Below are positions 8,823 through 17,690 of a stretch of 64,000 nucleotides of DNA, piece after piece (the stretch's first letter is position 1; every line of letters begins with the position of its first letter). The stretch is from Flavobacteriaceae bacterium (GTDB lineage: Bacteria; Bacteroidota; Bacteroidia; Flavobacteriales; Flavobacteriaceae). The notes under the pieces were generated by a model. That model was not told the origin of the DNA and did not search any database. It saw only the letters and a program-made list of their open reading frames with translations. The translations under genes and the position numbers were made by a program. The DNA lies in assembly GCA_018402385.1 (NCBI GenBank), contig JAGYJA010000003.1, forward strand, positions 186,001-250,000, written 5' to 3'.

Positions 8823-9524
8823 AATGTAGAACATCAAACCGAGCTTGATGGCAGTCATATTTATGGGAACTCCATCAATTTGAGCATCATTATTGAAAAA
8901 GGAATTGATGGTATATTGCACCTGAAGATTAAAAGTGTTATACCCAAAATTTAAAAATGCTGTGTATCTCAATCTGTCAAATTCATCTATACTGGTTTCT
9001 CTAAATTTATTTCCATCCTGTTTAAAGACTGATTTAAAATGAAAAGTATAGCCCAACTTGACACCTCCATAAATACGCCAAAATTTATATACTTCAGGGG
9101 TTGAAGTGCGCCACCTAAGTTCTAGGGGCAGCTCTATTTCGTGTGTTTCAAAACGATTTTTATCATAATCAATTAGTTCGTCATCTAAAACAGTAAAAAT
9201 GGACTCCCCTGAAGCGTCTTTTCCCACTAGAAGACTATGCCCATAATTGTTATAAGCATAGCCCAATCCCGCTGCAATGGCAACATTTCTTTTCTTGTTA
9301 ATTGGCATATCTCTTAAATAACCAAAATTAATACCTCCCACAAAGCTTTCTGTGATGACTCCCTTTGGTCTTTGATTTAAAAAATTCACTGTAATGCCTA
9401 GATAAATCTGGTCTTCCCGATAAAGTGAATCTACCGTTTGGCCTTTATCAGTCTTTGATGATTGGGCAATTAGAAATAAAGGGGAAATGAGCAAAGCAGA
9501 TAAAAGGTAAAGACTGAGTTTCAT
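8817..9524 (-). CDS. PorT/SprT-like outer-membrane barrel protein
   Basis: 235 residues: a signal peptide (MKLSLYLLSALLISPLFLIAQ), then an eight-strand-type barrel with alternating strands and a terminal strand MTAIKLGLMFYIL ending in a hydrophobic residue. Length and the middle stretch WRIYGGVKLGYTFHFKS resemble PorT/SprT, an outer-membrane part of the T9SS and gliding machinery. The location next to exbD/exbB and rpoN is the flavobacterial context I recall for this protein. The window also has T9SS cargo (39.6 kb). Generic 'porin family' is the safe label; PorT is likely but not certain. Confidence 0.65.
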   Translation of the reverse strand: MKLSLYLLSALLISPLFLIAQSSKTDKGQTVDSLYREDQIYLGITVNFLNQRPKGVITESFVGGINFGYLRDMPINKKRNVAIAAGLGYAYNNYGHSLLVGKDASGESIFTVLDDELIDYDKNRFETHEIELPLELRWRTSTPEVYKFWRIYGGVKLGYTFHFKSVFKQDGNKFRETSIDEFDRLRYTAFLNFGYNTFNLQVQYTINSFFNNDAQIDGVPINMTAIKLGLMFYIL

Positions 9525-9639
9525 TTCTAAAAATAATTTGTTTTGACAGAGATTACATCAAAATTTAGTTTTGGGTTATAAAGTTAAAAGCTAGAAATTC
9601 ATAACGCCTTGCTAAGATACTTTATTTTGGATACAAAAA

Positions 9640-9666
9640 CGCCTTGAATGAAATACAATCAAGGCG
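9640..9666 (-). terminator. Hairpin terminator after exbD
   Basis: CGCCTTGA (9640-9647) pairs with TCAAGGCG (9659-9666). On the minus strand the stem is followed by GTTTTTG. It would end the exbB-exbD operon before the PorT-like gene. Confidence 0.65.
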
Positions 9667-9691
9667 TACAATAAAATATCATTAATACTAT

Positions 9692-10174
9692 TTATTCAAT
9701 GTTTGCAGAAGCTTCACCTTCTCTTGTGGTATAATTAATCTTGAGTGCATTTGCTTTTCTTAATTCCTGTTTTATATCAGAGATGAGCCCCATATTGGTT
9801 TCTCCATCTACTTTGAGCGCAGTTGTTAAAAAGGGTACAAGTTCTTCACGTTTGCTAGCTCTTTCAGCTTCAATAAAAGACTGAACTTCACTAACTTCCG
9901 CAAATTTATCATTGAGTTGAATTCTCGCTTCAGTTCCAAATTGATCCTGATATCTTGCTAAAGGTTTTCCGGCATAGATATACATGACCAAATCTTTTTT
10001 GTCCAGCTTTTCAACCTCATCTGCGGTGGGTAATGTATTTTCTATTAATGGAGTGGTTTGTCTTAAAACGGTAACAACCATAAAGAAAAACAAGAGCATA
10101 AATACAATATCTGGTAAAGATGCTGTTGAAATTCCCGGTGTTCCGCCACCTGATTTTTTCTTAAACTTAGACAT
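9692..10174 (-). CDS. exbD: ExbD/TolR-family biopolymer transport protein
   Basis: 160 residues, one N-terminal membrane helix (PDIVFMLLFFFMVVTVL) and a periplasmic domain. Asp22 at the start of the helix corresponds to the proton-coupling Asp of ExbD. With ExbB it turns the proton gradient into movement of TonB-type proteins. The short lysine-rich cytoplasmic head (MSKFKKKSGGG) is usual. It lies 17 nt after a second ExbD on the same strand, and the two are quite different in sequence, which suggests a hetero-oligomeric motor. Last gene of the operon before a hairpin. Confidence 0.9.
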   Translation of the reverse strand: MSKFKKKSGGGTPGISTASLPDIVFMLLFFFMVVTVLRQTTPLIENTLPTADEVEKLDKKDLVMYIYAGKPLARYQDQFGTEARIQLNDKFAEVSEVQSFIEAERASKREELVPFLTTALKVDGETNMGLISDIKQELRKANALKINYTTREGEASANIE

Positions 10175-10191
10175 AGTCTTTTATTGAATTT

Positions 10192-10803
10192 TTATTCTCT
10201 TGTTTTAGGTTCAGCCTCTGATAATTTTTGAGGATACATTGCTTTTAGCACATCGAGTTGTTCTTTGAGCTTATCTTTATCTCCTCTCCAAGTGGGGTCG
10301 GCAAAATTCTTTTCCATGGTTCTGTAATCGAGTCCATACAACCGCTGTGCTTCACGATCTCTCAAATCGTTGTATGCTGCTACCAATTCATTTTGAACGG
10401 CGATATACATCTTGTATGAAGTGAGCCTGTCATTTTGTAATGAGATCACGGCTTTATCAGGATTGTCTGAAGAAGTGGGATCGTTTGCTCCCTGGCAATA
10501 ATTACAAGCTTCTTCTCCTACACCGCCCCCGTTGTCAAGAAACTCCATGGCTCTTACTCTCAAATCTTTCAATTCTGCGGGCTCATCATTCACAAGCAAT
10601 TGATCGTCTTTGTTTACCAAAACAATGAAAATATTTTTCTTTCTAATTTCTGGGGGGTCAATAATATCATCAATTGGCGGAAGTCGTCTGCTTATACCGC
10701 TATCAGTCTCAATGGTAGTAGTAACCAAAAAGAAGATGAGCAGTAAGAAGGCGATATCTGCCATCGAGCCGGCGTTGACTTCTGGTGCTGATCGTTTAGC
10801 CAT
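10192..10803 (-). CDS. exbD: ExbD/TolR-family biopolymer transport protein, long form
   Basis: 203 residues with one membrane helix (ADIAFLLLIFFLVTTTI); Asp16 is the conserved proton-coupling residue. The periplasmic part is longer than usual and holds an inserted loop with EEACNYCQG followed by NDPTSSDNPDK; the two Cys may form a disulfide. The C-terminal tail is charged and helical (DKLKEQLDVLKAMYPQKL). It lies only 2 nt after the small membrane protein gene, so the cluster is one transcript. It probably pairs with the ExbB and second ExbD here in energising outer-membrane transport or T9SS-related motion. Confidence 0.9.
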   Translation of the reverse strand: MAKRSAPEVNAGSMADIAFLLLIFFLVTTTIETDSGISRRLPPIDDIIDPPEIRKKNIFIVLVNKDDQLLVNDEPAELKDLRVRAMEFLDNGGGVGEEACNYCQGANDPTSSDNPDKAVISLQNDRLTSYKMYIAVQNELVAAYNDLRDREAQRLYGLDYRTMEKNFADPTWRGDKDKLKEQLDVLKAMYPQKLSEAEPKTRE

Positions 10804-10805
10804 AA

Positions 10806-11219
10806 TTAATTTTTAATTAATTTTTTAACTCCTGAAAAAATCATGAGTCCAATTGCAACAAAGGTTAAGATGTAGAAGGTTCTCAATCCTGTACCTACCC
10901 ATTTTGAACCACTTTCTGAAACAACTAGAACACCATCCTTATAAACAGCCGCTCCTTCTGAAAGCACATAAGAAATCACAATTACAAGAACAAAAAGTCC
11001 TAATGAAATAAGCGTTTTCTTTAAAGTGTCTTTATTAGTGAAAAGTTGTGAAAAAGAGAAGAGCAGGGTAAAAAGGATTGCAATTCCCAGTACCACATAA
11101 GCAATTGTCATGTAAGTTGAAATTGTGCCCTCATTTCCTGTTATAATTGTAGCTAAAAGCGCAATACCAATGAGAGCAAGGATTAGAACTACAATTCGGA
11201 TAATTTTATGTAAAGCCAT
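10806..11219 (-). CDS. Small four-helix membrane protein of the exbB-exbD operon
   Basis: 137 residues with four predicted helices (for example IIRIVVLILALIGIALLATII and GLFVLVIVISYVLSEG). No catalytic motif seen. It sits between exbB (24 nt away) and exbD (2 nt away), all in one direction, so it is probably an accessory part of that motor complex. I do not recognise the family by function. Confidence 0.75.
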   Translation of the reverse strand: MALHKIIRIVVLILALIGIALLATIITGNEGTISTYMTIAYVVLGIAILFTLLFSFSQLFTNKDTLKKTLISLGLFVLVIVISYVLSEGAAVYKDGVLVVSESGSKWVGTGLRTFYILTFVAIGLMIFSGVKKLIKN

Positions 11220-11243
11220 AGTAAAGAATTATGGTATTAATGA

Positions 11244-12044
11244 TTATTTGTTTTTGTGTGCAACCAAGATATCAATCAAAGTGATCGATGCATCTTCCAT
11301 ATCGTTCACAATTCTGTCAATTTTTGCAACGATGTAGTTATAAAATATCTGAAGAATGATGGCTACAATAAGACCAAATACTGTTGTTAAAAGTGCTACT
11401 TTAATACCACCTGCAACAAGTGATGGCTGCATATCTCCGGCTGCTTCAATTTTATCAAAGGCAATAATCATACCGATTACAGTACCCATGAAACCAAGCA
11501 TTGGCGCTAGAGCAATAAATAAGGAAATCCAAGAAACGTTTTTCTCAAGTTGCCCCATTTGTACGCCTCCATAAGAAACGACTGCTTTTTCTGCCGCCTC
11601 CACACTTTCATTAGCACGGTCAAGACCCTGGTAGTAAATAGAAGCTACAGGTCCTTTTGTGTTTCTGCAAACTTCTTTTGCAGCTTCAACACCTCCGCTT
11701 TGTAAAGCGTCTTCCACTTCTTGAGCTAGTTTCTTAGTGTTTGTTGTTGAAAGGTTTAAGTATATGATTCTTTCGATAGCAATTGCCAAACCTAAAATCA
11801 AACATAAAAGTACAATCCCCATAAAGCCGGGACCACCTTCAATGAAACGCTTTTTTAATTCTTGATGAAATCCAAGGGACTCCTCAGCCTCTGGCATGTC
11901 CTCTTGAAGGGATGCTGCACTCACTGTTGTTGTGATTGTTTGAATGTCTTCAGGGAAAACCTGAGATTCTTTGTAATCATTTGCATTTACTGATACAGTA
12001 AGCATTACTGCTGCAACTGTTAAAATAGAAAATAATCTTTTCAT
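11244..12044 (-). CDS. exbB: MotA/TolQ/ExbB proton channel protein
   Basis: 266 residues. An N-terminal signal-like segment (MKRLFSILTVAAVMLTVSVNA) precedes the usual three-helix core: GFMGIVLLCLILGLAIAIERI, then after a cytoplasmic loop SLFIALAPMLGFMGTVIGMI and VALLTTVFGLIVAIILQIFY. The second helix carries the small/polar APMLGFMGTV pattern of TolQ/ExbB. It forms the pentameric stator through which ExbD takes protons. First gene of the operon exbB, membrane protein, exbD, exbD. A near-consensus TATCTTTA box lies upstream on this strand at about 12080. Confidence 0.92.
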   Translation of the reverse strand: MKRLFSILTVAAVMLTVSVNANDYKESQVFPEDIQTITTTVSAASLQEDMPEAEESLGFHQELKKRFIEGGPGFMGIVLLCLILGLAIAIERIIYLNLSTTNTKKLAQEVEDALQSGGVEAAKEVCRNTKGPVASIYYQGLDRANESVEAAEKAVVSYGGVQMGQLEKNVSWISLFIALAPMLGFMGTVIGMIIAFDKIEAAGDMQPSLVAGGIKVALLTTVFGLIVAIILQIFYNYIVAKIDRIVNDMEDASITLIDILVAHKNK

Positions 12045-12124
12045 TGCTATCGTCTTAAAGTTTGTTATTTGTTAAGGGTTTAAAGATATAAAAATTATTA
12101 TTTAAAAAACAATTAAATATTTTG

Positions 12125-12212
12125 CAGAGAGGAAGGGATTCGAACCCTCGATACGCTTTTGGCGTATACACACTTTCCAGGCGTGCGCCTTCGACCACTC
12201 GGCCACCTCTCT
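12125..12212 (-). tRNA. tRNA-Ser (anticodon GGA)
   Basis: Acceptor arms AGAGAGG (5' end at 12212) and CCTCTCT (12126-12132) pair fully; discriminator is G and CCA is not encoded. The anticodon stem CACGC/GTGTG encloses the loop CTGGAAA, giving anticodon GGA. A long variable arm and the T-arm GGGTTCGAATCCC are typical of class II tRNA-Ser. Total 88 nt. Confidence 0.96.
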
Positions 12213-12303
12213 AAATTTTCACACGCCACCAGAATGGTTGATGTATTACAGTGTGCCAAATAACAAAAAAAATATTACTTAGTGAAATTTTCTACCATTA
12301 AAT

Positions 12304-13347
12304 TTACATCATTTCTCCTCTTAAAGATGTTTCAAATATGGTTTTGAAGACTTTAGAAGAAATATTTTGTCCCAGAAGGTACATTAGTTTTGTTATTGCG
12401 GCTTCAGTAGTGATATCTTTACCAGAAATCACACCTATTTTTTTTAACTTCACGCTGGTTTCATATTGCCCCATCATAACGCTTCCTCCGGAACATTGAG
12501 TAACATTTATAACAGGAACTCCCTTTTTTATAGTTTGCTGTATCAACTTTACAAACCAATCTGCATCTGTTGCATTACCGGCTCCATAAGTTTCTAAAAC
12601 GACGCCCCTTAAACTGGGAATTGAGAGTGTATGACTTAAAATTTCTTCAGAGATCCCCGGAAAAAGCTTGATGAGAATAACATTAGTATCGAGTTGAGTG
12701 TGTACGATTAATTTTTTCTTTTTATTGTTCTTCAAAAGCTTACTCTCGTTTAGAGAAAGGTGTACTCCGCTTTCTATAAGTGGCGGATAATTCAAAGAAG
12801 CAAAGGCTTCAAAATGTTCAGCATTAATTTTTGTAGTGCGATTTGCGCGATACAGTTTGTATTCAAAGTACAATCCAACCTCGGTTACTTTTGGTTTATT
12901 TTTTTCACGCAAGCTTGCTATCTGAATACTTGTAATTAAATTTTCCTTTGCATCGGTGCGCAAATCCCCAATGGGTAATTGAGAGCCGGTAAAAATAACC
13001 GGCTTATCCAGGTTTTCAAGCATAAAACTCAAAGCAGAAGCGGTGTATGACATGGTATCGCTGCCGTGCAACACTACAAAACCATCAAAATCTTTATATT
13101 GATCTCTTATAATTTCAGCCAGCTGCACCCAGTATCTGGGATGCATATTTGAACTGTCAATGGGGTTTTCAAAACTCTTTGTTGATATGGTACAGTCTAA
13201 TAATTTCAACTCGGGGATGTGAGCTAATAATTCATCAAAGTTGAAACTTTTCAAAGCACCGGATTCAAAATCCTTGATCATACCGATGGTTCCGCCGGTA
13301 TAGATGAGAAGTATGTTTGGTTTTGTGTTCACAGTATTTGGTTTCAA
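12304..13347 (-). CDS. ansA: Type I (cytoplasmic) L-asparaginase
   Basis: Hydrolyses asparagine to aspartate and ammonia. The nucleophile loop IYTGGTIGM is near residue 16-24 and the second motif reads VLHGSDTMSYTASAL: Ser replaces the usual first Thr of HGTDT, a change I recall from Bacteroidota relatives and chemically conservative. No signal peptide, so type I. No ATG is available; TTG at 13347 or, more simply, GTG at 13332 (residues MNTKPNILLIYTG) is the start. An AAGTTTAAAGTTTAAAGTTT direct repeat lies immediately upstream. TatD follows upstream with 54 nt between. Confidence 0.93.
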   Translation of the reverse strand: MKPNTVNTKPNILLIYTGGTIGMIKDFESGALKSFNFDELLAHIPELKLLDCTISTKSFENPIDSSNMHPRYWVQLAEIIRDQYKDFDGFVVLHGSDTMSYTASALSFMLENLDKPVIFTGSQLPIGDLRTDAKENLITSIQIASLREKNKPKVTEVGLYFEYKLYRANRTTKINAEHFEAFASLNYPPLIESGVHLSLNESKLLKNNKKKKLIVHTQLDTNVILIKLFPGISEEILSHTLSIPSLRGVVLETYGAGNATDADWFVKLIQQTIKKGVPVINVTQCSGGSVMMGQYETSVKLKKIGVISGKDITTEAAITKLMYLLGQNISSKVFKTIFETSLRGEMM

Positions 13348-13400
13348 GTTTAAAGTTTAAAGTTTCAAAAATATAAATTTTAACTGCGTCCTTCTCACAT

Positions 13401-14168
13401 CTAGACCTTAAATATGTCTTTTGAATTTTGTGTGGTTATCGACGCCACCTTCTCTATTGAGATTCCATAGATTAGTGCTACTTTTTCTGCCACTTGCAAT
13501 AAATAACTACTTTCATTTCGCTTTCCGCGAAAGGGTGCCGGTGCCAGATAAGGCGAATCTGTTTCTAAAACAATGTTTTCCAAATCAATTTGATTTAGAA
13601 ATTGATCAATCTTTCCGTTTTTGAAAGTAACCACTCCCCCAATACCCAGTTTCATATTGTATGATATGGCTTGTTGTGCCTGTTCAAAAGTGCCGGTAAA
13701 GCAATGAAATATTCCGAATAAATCATCAGATTTTTCAGTTTCCAATACTTCAAATATTTCATCAAAAGCTTCTCTACAATGAATTACAATGGGAAGTTTC
13801 ATATGTTTTGCCAACTGAATCTGCCTCCTGAAAGCATCCTGCTGAATAGCGAGTGTACTTTTGTCCCAATACAGATCAATGCCAATTTCGCCCACAGCAT
13901 AAAAGTCTCGTTTACTAAATTGCTTTTCTACAAAAGCCAGTTCTTCTTCATAGTTTTCTTTTACTGAAGTGGGATGCAAACCCATCATTAAAAATACATG
14001 CTTAGGGTATTTTTTTTCAAGTGCATACATCGCATCCACATAACCGGAATCAATCGCAGGGATAAAAAATCGCTTGATATTGTTATCAAAAGCACGTTGC
14101 ATGATAGTGTCACGGTCTTCGTCAAATTGATTGCTGTAAAGATGGGTGTGGGTATCAGTTAAAATCAT
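13401..14168 (-). CDS. tatD: TatD-family metal-dependent DNase/hydrolase
   Basis: About 255 residues from the ATG at 14168 (MILTDTHTHL). A longer frame to 14252 adds 28 residues without homology and is rejected. Metal ligands are visible: DTHTHL (HxH), GEIGIDLYWD (Glu), PIVIHCREAF (His), FHCFTG (His) and ETDSPYLAP (Asp). TatD proteins are TIM-barrel 3'-5' nucleases of the amidohydrolase superfamily with roles in DNA and RNA repair or turnover. Divergently placed to the retropepsin gene with 52 nt between, so the two 5' regions overlap. Confidence 0.93.
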   Translation of the reverse strand: MILTDTHTHLYSNQFDEDRDTIMQRAFDNNIKRFFIPAIDSGYVDAMYALEKKYPKHVFLMMGLHPTSVKENYEEELAFVEKQFSKRDFYAVGEIGIDLYWDKSTLAIQQDAFRRQIQLAKHMKLPIVIHCREAFDEIFEVLETEKSDDLFGIFHCFTGTFEQAQQAISYNMKLGIGGVVTFKNGKIDQFLNQIDLENIVLETDSPYLAPAPFRGKRNESSYLLQVAEKVALIYGISIEKVASITTQNSKDIFKV

Positions 14169-14197
14169 ATTTGCAAAACTAATTGATTTTGATGAGT

Positions 14198-14205
14198 TAT
14201 CTTTG
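14198..14205 (+). promoter_or_regulatory. -7 box before the retropepsin gene
   Basis: TATCTTTG fits TAnnTTTG exactly. No TTG at the right distance upstream. It lies 15 nt before the TTG start at 14221, which supports that start and excludes the frame beginning at 14146. Confidence 0.55.
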
Positions 14206-14220
14206 TCAAAAAAAATAGAA

Positions 14221-14661
14221 TTGAGCAGTTTACGAATATTTTTAGAATCCAAAAACTTTAAGCGTGTTGCGCTAAAAAAGATAAACTCAAATCATTTTGA
14301 ATTTCGGGCAAAAGTAAATGGCATATCAGGAACTTTTATTCTTGACACAGGTGCCTCAAACAGTTGTATTGGTATGGATAGCATAACACACTTTGGTCTT
14401 AAGGTGATGGAAAGTGAGGTGAAAGCTGCCGGGGCCGGGGCCACCAATATGTTTACACAAATCGCCAAGGGCTATTCATTAGTGATTGGTGAATGGGAAC
14501 TAAAGAAAGTAGATTTTGTCGTGTTTGATTTAACTCATGTAAACGAAGCACTTCAAATTGCTGAGGCAGAAGCCGTCAATGGAATCATTGGCGCAGATGT
14601 TTTAAAAGAAGCAAGAGCAGTTATTGATTATGGAAGAAATTGCTTATATATAAAAAAATAG
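14221..14661 (+). CDS. Retropepsin-like aspartic protease
   Basis: 146 residues from TTG at 14221 (SSLRIFLESKNFKRVALKK), chosen because a TATCTTTG box lies just upstream and the longer frame from 14146 runs over tatD. The motif FILDTGASNSCIG (Asp42) is the catalytic DTGA loop of a single-lobe aspartic protease that must dimerise, and NGIIGADVL is the hydrophobic-glycine flap-side motif. There is no signal peptide, so it probably acts in the cytoplasm. Flavobacterial retropepsin-like proteins of this type are common and uncharacterised. Next to tatD but on the other strand. Confidence 0.8.
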   Translation: MSSLRIFLESKNFKRVALKKINSNHFEFRAKVNGISGTFILDTGASNSCIGMDSITHFGLKVMESEVKAAGAGATNMFTQIAKGYSLVIGEWELKKVDFVVFDLTHVNEALQIAEAEAVNGIIGADVLKEARAVIDYGRNCLYIKK

Positions 14662-14706
14662 TTTACATCGCTCATTTTTTATATATTTAGTTAAAATTTG
14701 CCCCAA

Positions 14707-16728
14707 GTGAAAAAAATATTCTTTGTTTCTATACTTTTTTCTTGTTTATCTCTTCTTTCTTCTAATGCTCAAGAGGAAAAAGAATATTACAAAAAAGTCA
14801 TTGACACTACTTCTGATGTAGCGTTAAAGCTTGCCTCTATCGATTCTTTACTCACTATTGAATGGAAAAAAAACAATTTTGATGAATTTGTAGATTATTC
14901 AGTTAGTTATATCAACTTAGCTGAAGAGATGGGTCGCTTTGATGATATGACAAAAAAAGCTATGAATGTTTCATTTCCATTAATCAATCACTTGAATGAT
15001 TCACAAAAATCGATTGATCTTTTGAACCGGGTAATAAAATATGAAGATAAAATAACAGACAGCTTTTTAAGAGGAGGAATCTATTTAAAACGAGGTGGCG
15101 CTTTTTTTAATTTTGACTTACAAAAAGCCATTGATGATTATAGTCGGGCCATTGAAATTTATGAAAAAAAAGATGCTATTTACAAAGCCGATGCCTTTTT
15201 ATTTCGGGGGCAAGCTTATTCTGCATTGGGTCAATTTGTAGACGCCAGCGAAGATTATAAAGCGGCTTATGACCTGTTTGAAAAAGAAAAAGATTTTGAA
15301 TATATGCTACACGCTCGTAGTGGCGAAATTGTAATGTACAGTAAAAATGGGTTTTTAGAGAAGTCACTCAAACAAAGGACCACATTAATCAATAGTTTAT
15401 TGGATCTGGAATTATATGAATATTTGAGCACTCAATATTACAATCAATCGATAGATTACAAAAAACTTGACAGACCAGATTTGCGTTATGAATACCTTCA
15501 AGAAGCTTTAAAGTATGCAGATTCAGCTTTAAACCCGCCATTTGTTTATAACGCTGTTTACAGCTCGTTATCAGATCATTTCAGTTTAACCAATAATTCT
15601 AAAGATGCATTAACCTTTTTGGAAAAAGCCCGTGAATACCTGAATCAAATTCCAAATGACAAGTATGCAAATTCGATTTTTTTAATGGCTCTAATTCAAT
15701 ATCAAATGGAAAACGAGCAATGGATTGAAGCCAAAGAAAACAGTTTAAAAAGGCTTGCCTTTATTGAAAATATGGGGCTTGATGAGGAAAATATAAATAC
15801 TCATAAAACCCTTTCTAAAATTTATTCAAAATTAAATGACAATAAAAGGGCCTATTATCATTTAGAGAAACACGCCACTCTGAAAGACTCTTTATACAAC
15901 CAAAGCAATACAAACGCCTTAATCTACTACCAAACACTTTATGAAACAGAAAGGCAAGAAAAAGAGCTTACCGAGAAAAAAAGCAGTATTGCTCTTTTAG
16001 AAGAAAAAAACACCTCAATCAAAAAGCAATTTCTCTATGGAGGAGTTGCCCTAACTTTTGGTTTTCTTTTGATATTTCTTTTTAAGAATCAAAAAAGTCT
16101 AAAGTCTAAGAAAGAACTTCAGGAAAAATATACGCAGGATTTACTTCTAGCTCAAGAAGAGGAAAGAAAAAGAGTTTCAAAAGATTTGCATGACGGCATT
16201 GGTCAAAGTTTGCTTCTCATTAAAAATAAAGTAGTATTAAATAAAGATGATTCAACAAAAAATCTCGTAGAGAATGCTATTGAAGAAGTTCGCTCCATCT
16301 CGAGGGCACTTCATCCATTTCAATTACAAGAACTTGGTATTACCAAAGCCATTGAAAATATTTTCTATCAAATAGATGAAACCACAGAACTTTTTGTCAC
16401 CAAAGAAATTGAAAACATTGATGGTGTTTTCAGTATTGAAAAAGAAGTGAATATGTATCGCATCGTTCAGGAGAGTTTAAACAATGTTTTAAAACATTCA
16501 AAAGCGTCTGCTGTTAAGATTGAAATTGTAAATAATGAAAAGAATGTACAAATGTGTATTCGTGACAATGGAGTGGGGTTTGATTTTTCTGAACGAAAAA
16601 ACGATATGAATAGCCTGGGCTTAAAAACCTTGAAAGAAAGAACACGTCTTCTTCAAGGTATTATGAAAATAGATTCAGAGACTACAGGAAAAGGCACTGC
16701 AATCACTTTTATCATACCAAAAAGATGA
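14707..16728 (+). CDS. TPR-containing sensor histidine kinase (HisKA_3 type)
   Basis: From GTG at 14707 the protein begins with a signal peptide (MKKIFFVSILFSCLSLLSSNA); TTG at 14698 is an alternative. A periplasmic TPR-like array fills residues ~25-395, followed by a coiled coil, one membrane helix (~442-460, FLYGGVALTFGFLLIFLF), a HisKA_3 dimerisation helix with EERKRVSKDLHDGIG (His ~495) and a HATPase (RIVQESLNNVLKHSKAS as N-box, DNGVGFDF as G-box). This is the NarX/LytS-like class that pairs with LuxR-type regulators; the partner gene overlaps by 4 nt. The input signal is unknown; TPRs suggest a peptide or protein ligand. Confidence 0.92.
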   Translation: MKKIFFVSILFSCLSLLSSNAQEEKEYYKKVIDTTSDVALKLASIDSLLTIEWKKNNFDEFVDYSVSYINLAEEMGRFDDMTKKAMNVSFPLINHLNDSQKSIDLLNRVIKYEDKITDSFLRGGIYLKRGGAFFNFDLQKAIDDYSRAIEIYEKKDAIYKADAFLFRGQAYSALGQFVDASEDYKAAYDLFEKEKDFEYMLHARSGEIVMYSKNGFLEKSLKQRTTLINSLLDLELYEYLSTQYYNQSIDYKKLDRPDLRYEYLQEALKYADSALNPPFVYNAVYSSLSDHFSLTNNSKDALTFLEKAREYLNQIPNDKYANSIFLMALIQYQMENEQWIEAKENSLKRLAFIENMGLDEENINTHKTLSKIYSKLNDNKRAYYHLEKHATLKDSLYNQSNTNALIYYQTLYETERQEKELTEKKSSIALLEEKNTSIKKQFLYGGVALTFGFLLIFLFKNQKSLKSKKELQEKYTQDLLLAQEEERKRVSKDLHDGIGQSLLLIKNKVVLNKDDSTKNLVENAIEEVRSISRALHPFQLQELGITKAIENIFYQIDETTELFVTKEIENIDGVFSIEKEVNMYRIVQESLNNVLKHSKASAVKIEIVNNEKNVQMCIRDNGVGFDFSERKNDMNSLGLKTLKERTRLLQGIMKIDSETTGKGTAITFIIPKR

Positions 16729-17360
16729 ACAAAAATACCATTGTAATTGCAGATGATCACCCGCTTTTATTAAAAGGTCTTAATGACTTTTTAATAGAAA
16801 AAAAGTACAATATCATCGGTAGTGCTTCAGATGGGCAAAAAGCTTTTGATTTGATTGAAAAATTAAATCCAGACATAGCCATTCTAGATATCCAAATGCC
16901 CTTTTTATCAGGGATAGAAATAGCAAAAAAATGCAACGAAAAAAATCTCAAAACGAAAATCATTCTCATGACTTTTCATAAAGAAGCATCACTCTATTTT
17001 GAAGCTAAAGAATTACATATTTATGGATACCTTTTAAAAGATTTTGCCATTGAAGAAATTGAAAACTGCATCGCTTCTGTTTTACAGAAAAAACCTTATT
17101 TCAGCAACAAAATCAAAGAACTACTCCAACTTAATACACCAAAAAACAACGACTTACAATCGCTTACTCCCTCTGAAAGAAAAATTTTAAAATACATCGC
17201 AAAAGATAAGACCAATAAAGAGATTGCCGATGTGTTGTTTATATCTCCTCGCACTGTTGAAAAACATCGCAGCAACATTATTCAAAAATTAAATCTGGAG
17301 CCCAAAACAAACTCACTTCTCATCTGGGCAAAAGAAAATCAAGACAAAATTAATCTTTAA
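16725..17360 (+). CDS. LuxR/NarL-family response regulator
   Basis: 211 residues. Receiver domain (1-~120) with acidic pocket ADDH (Asp10, Asp11) and phospho-acceptor Asp55 in AILDIQMP. The output helix-turn-helix is LTPSERKILKYIAKDKTNKE through SPRTVEKHRSNIIQKL. The ATG lies within the kinase stop (ATGA), so kinase and regulator are coupled. Just downstream, at 17462-17477, two TACGTA half-sites spaced one helical turn apart lie before a promoter box, a good candidate for its binding site (inference). Confidence 0.94.
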   Translation: MNKNTIVIADDHPLLLKGLNDFLIEKKYNIIGSASDGQKAFDLIEKLNPDIAILDIQMPFLSGIEIAKKCNEKNLKTKIILMTFHKEASLYFEAKELHIYGYLLKDFAIEEIENCIASVLQKKPYFSNKIKELLQLNTPKNNDLQSLTPSERKILKYIAKDKTNKEIADVLFISPRTVEKHRSNIIQKLNLEPKTNSLLIWAKENQDKINL

Positions 17361-17461
17361 GGTTATATAAGTATAGGGTTCATTAAAATTGACCATAAGT
17401 TGTTTTTCACACAACCTACTAAGTTTTAAATCATATTGTTTTTTCAAACTCACTAAAAAAA

Positions 17462-17507
17462 TACGTAATTCTACGTATATACTTTTTCTTAAATTATTGT
17501 ATATTTG
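17462..17507 (+). promoter_or_regulatory. TACGTA double site and -7 box downstream of the response regulator
   Basis: TACGTA-ATTC-TACGTA at 17462-17477 (part of ATACGTA...TACGTAT, an exact inverted repeat). TATATTTG at 17500-17507 is a perfect TAnnTTTG box but has no TTG at -33. The double site would sit at about -34 to -49, where a class II activator binds. The 484-nt stretch from 17361 to 17844 has no large gene; it contains this site, two small frames (17592, 17691) and a palindrome (17843). Confidence 0.5.
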
Positions 17508-17591
17508 TAGGAAAATAAGTCGATTACTACTTTACTTCCCCATAAAAAGTGATATTTAGACGATATATTGTTAACCTCTAAATTTATTTTT

Positions 17592-17672
17592 ATGAAACTT
17601 TCATTACCATTTTTTGTCAAATCTGCCTCATTTTTAGTCATTTTACTTAACCTAATTTCGTTTTTTTTATAA
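17592..17672 (+). CDS. Possible small hydrophobic peptide, 26 residues
   Basis: ATG at 17592, TAA at 17670-17672. The peptide starts MKLSLPFFVKSASFLVI and is almost wholly hydrophobic, like a single membrane helix or an orphan signal peptide. It lies about 80 nt after the predicted start of transcription at 17511. Too short to call with confidence. Confidence 0.3.
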   Translation: MKLSLPFFVKSASFLVILLNLISFFL

Positions 17673-17690
17673 CATTAAAATTAGGCCATC

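Noticed and set aside
12250-12265. Sigma-54 promoter resembling TTGGCAC
   Set aside because: The matching GC at -12 is absent (TGGCACACTGTAATAC).
14169-14252. Longer TatD start
   Set aside because: The added 28 residues are unlike TatD; MILTDTHTHL begins at 14168.
17398-17414. Five-bp hairpin after the response regulator as terminator
   Set aside because: Stem GTTGT/ACAAC is short and has no T-run.
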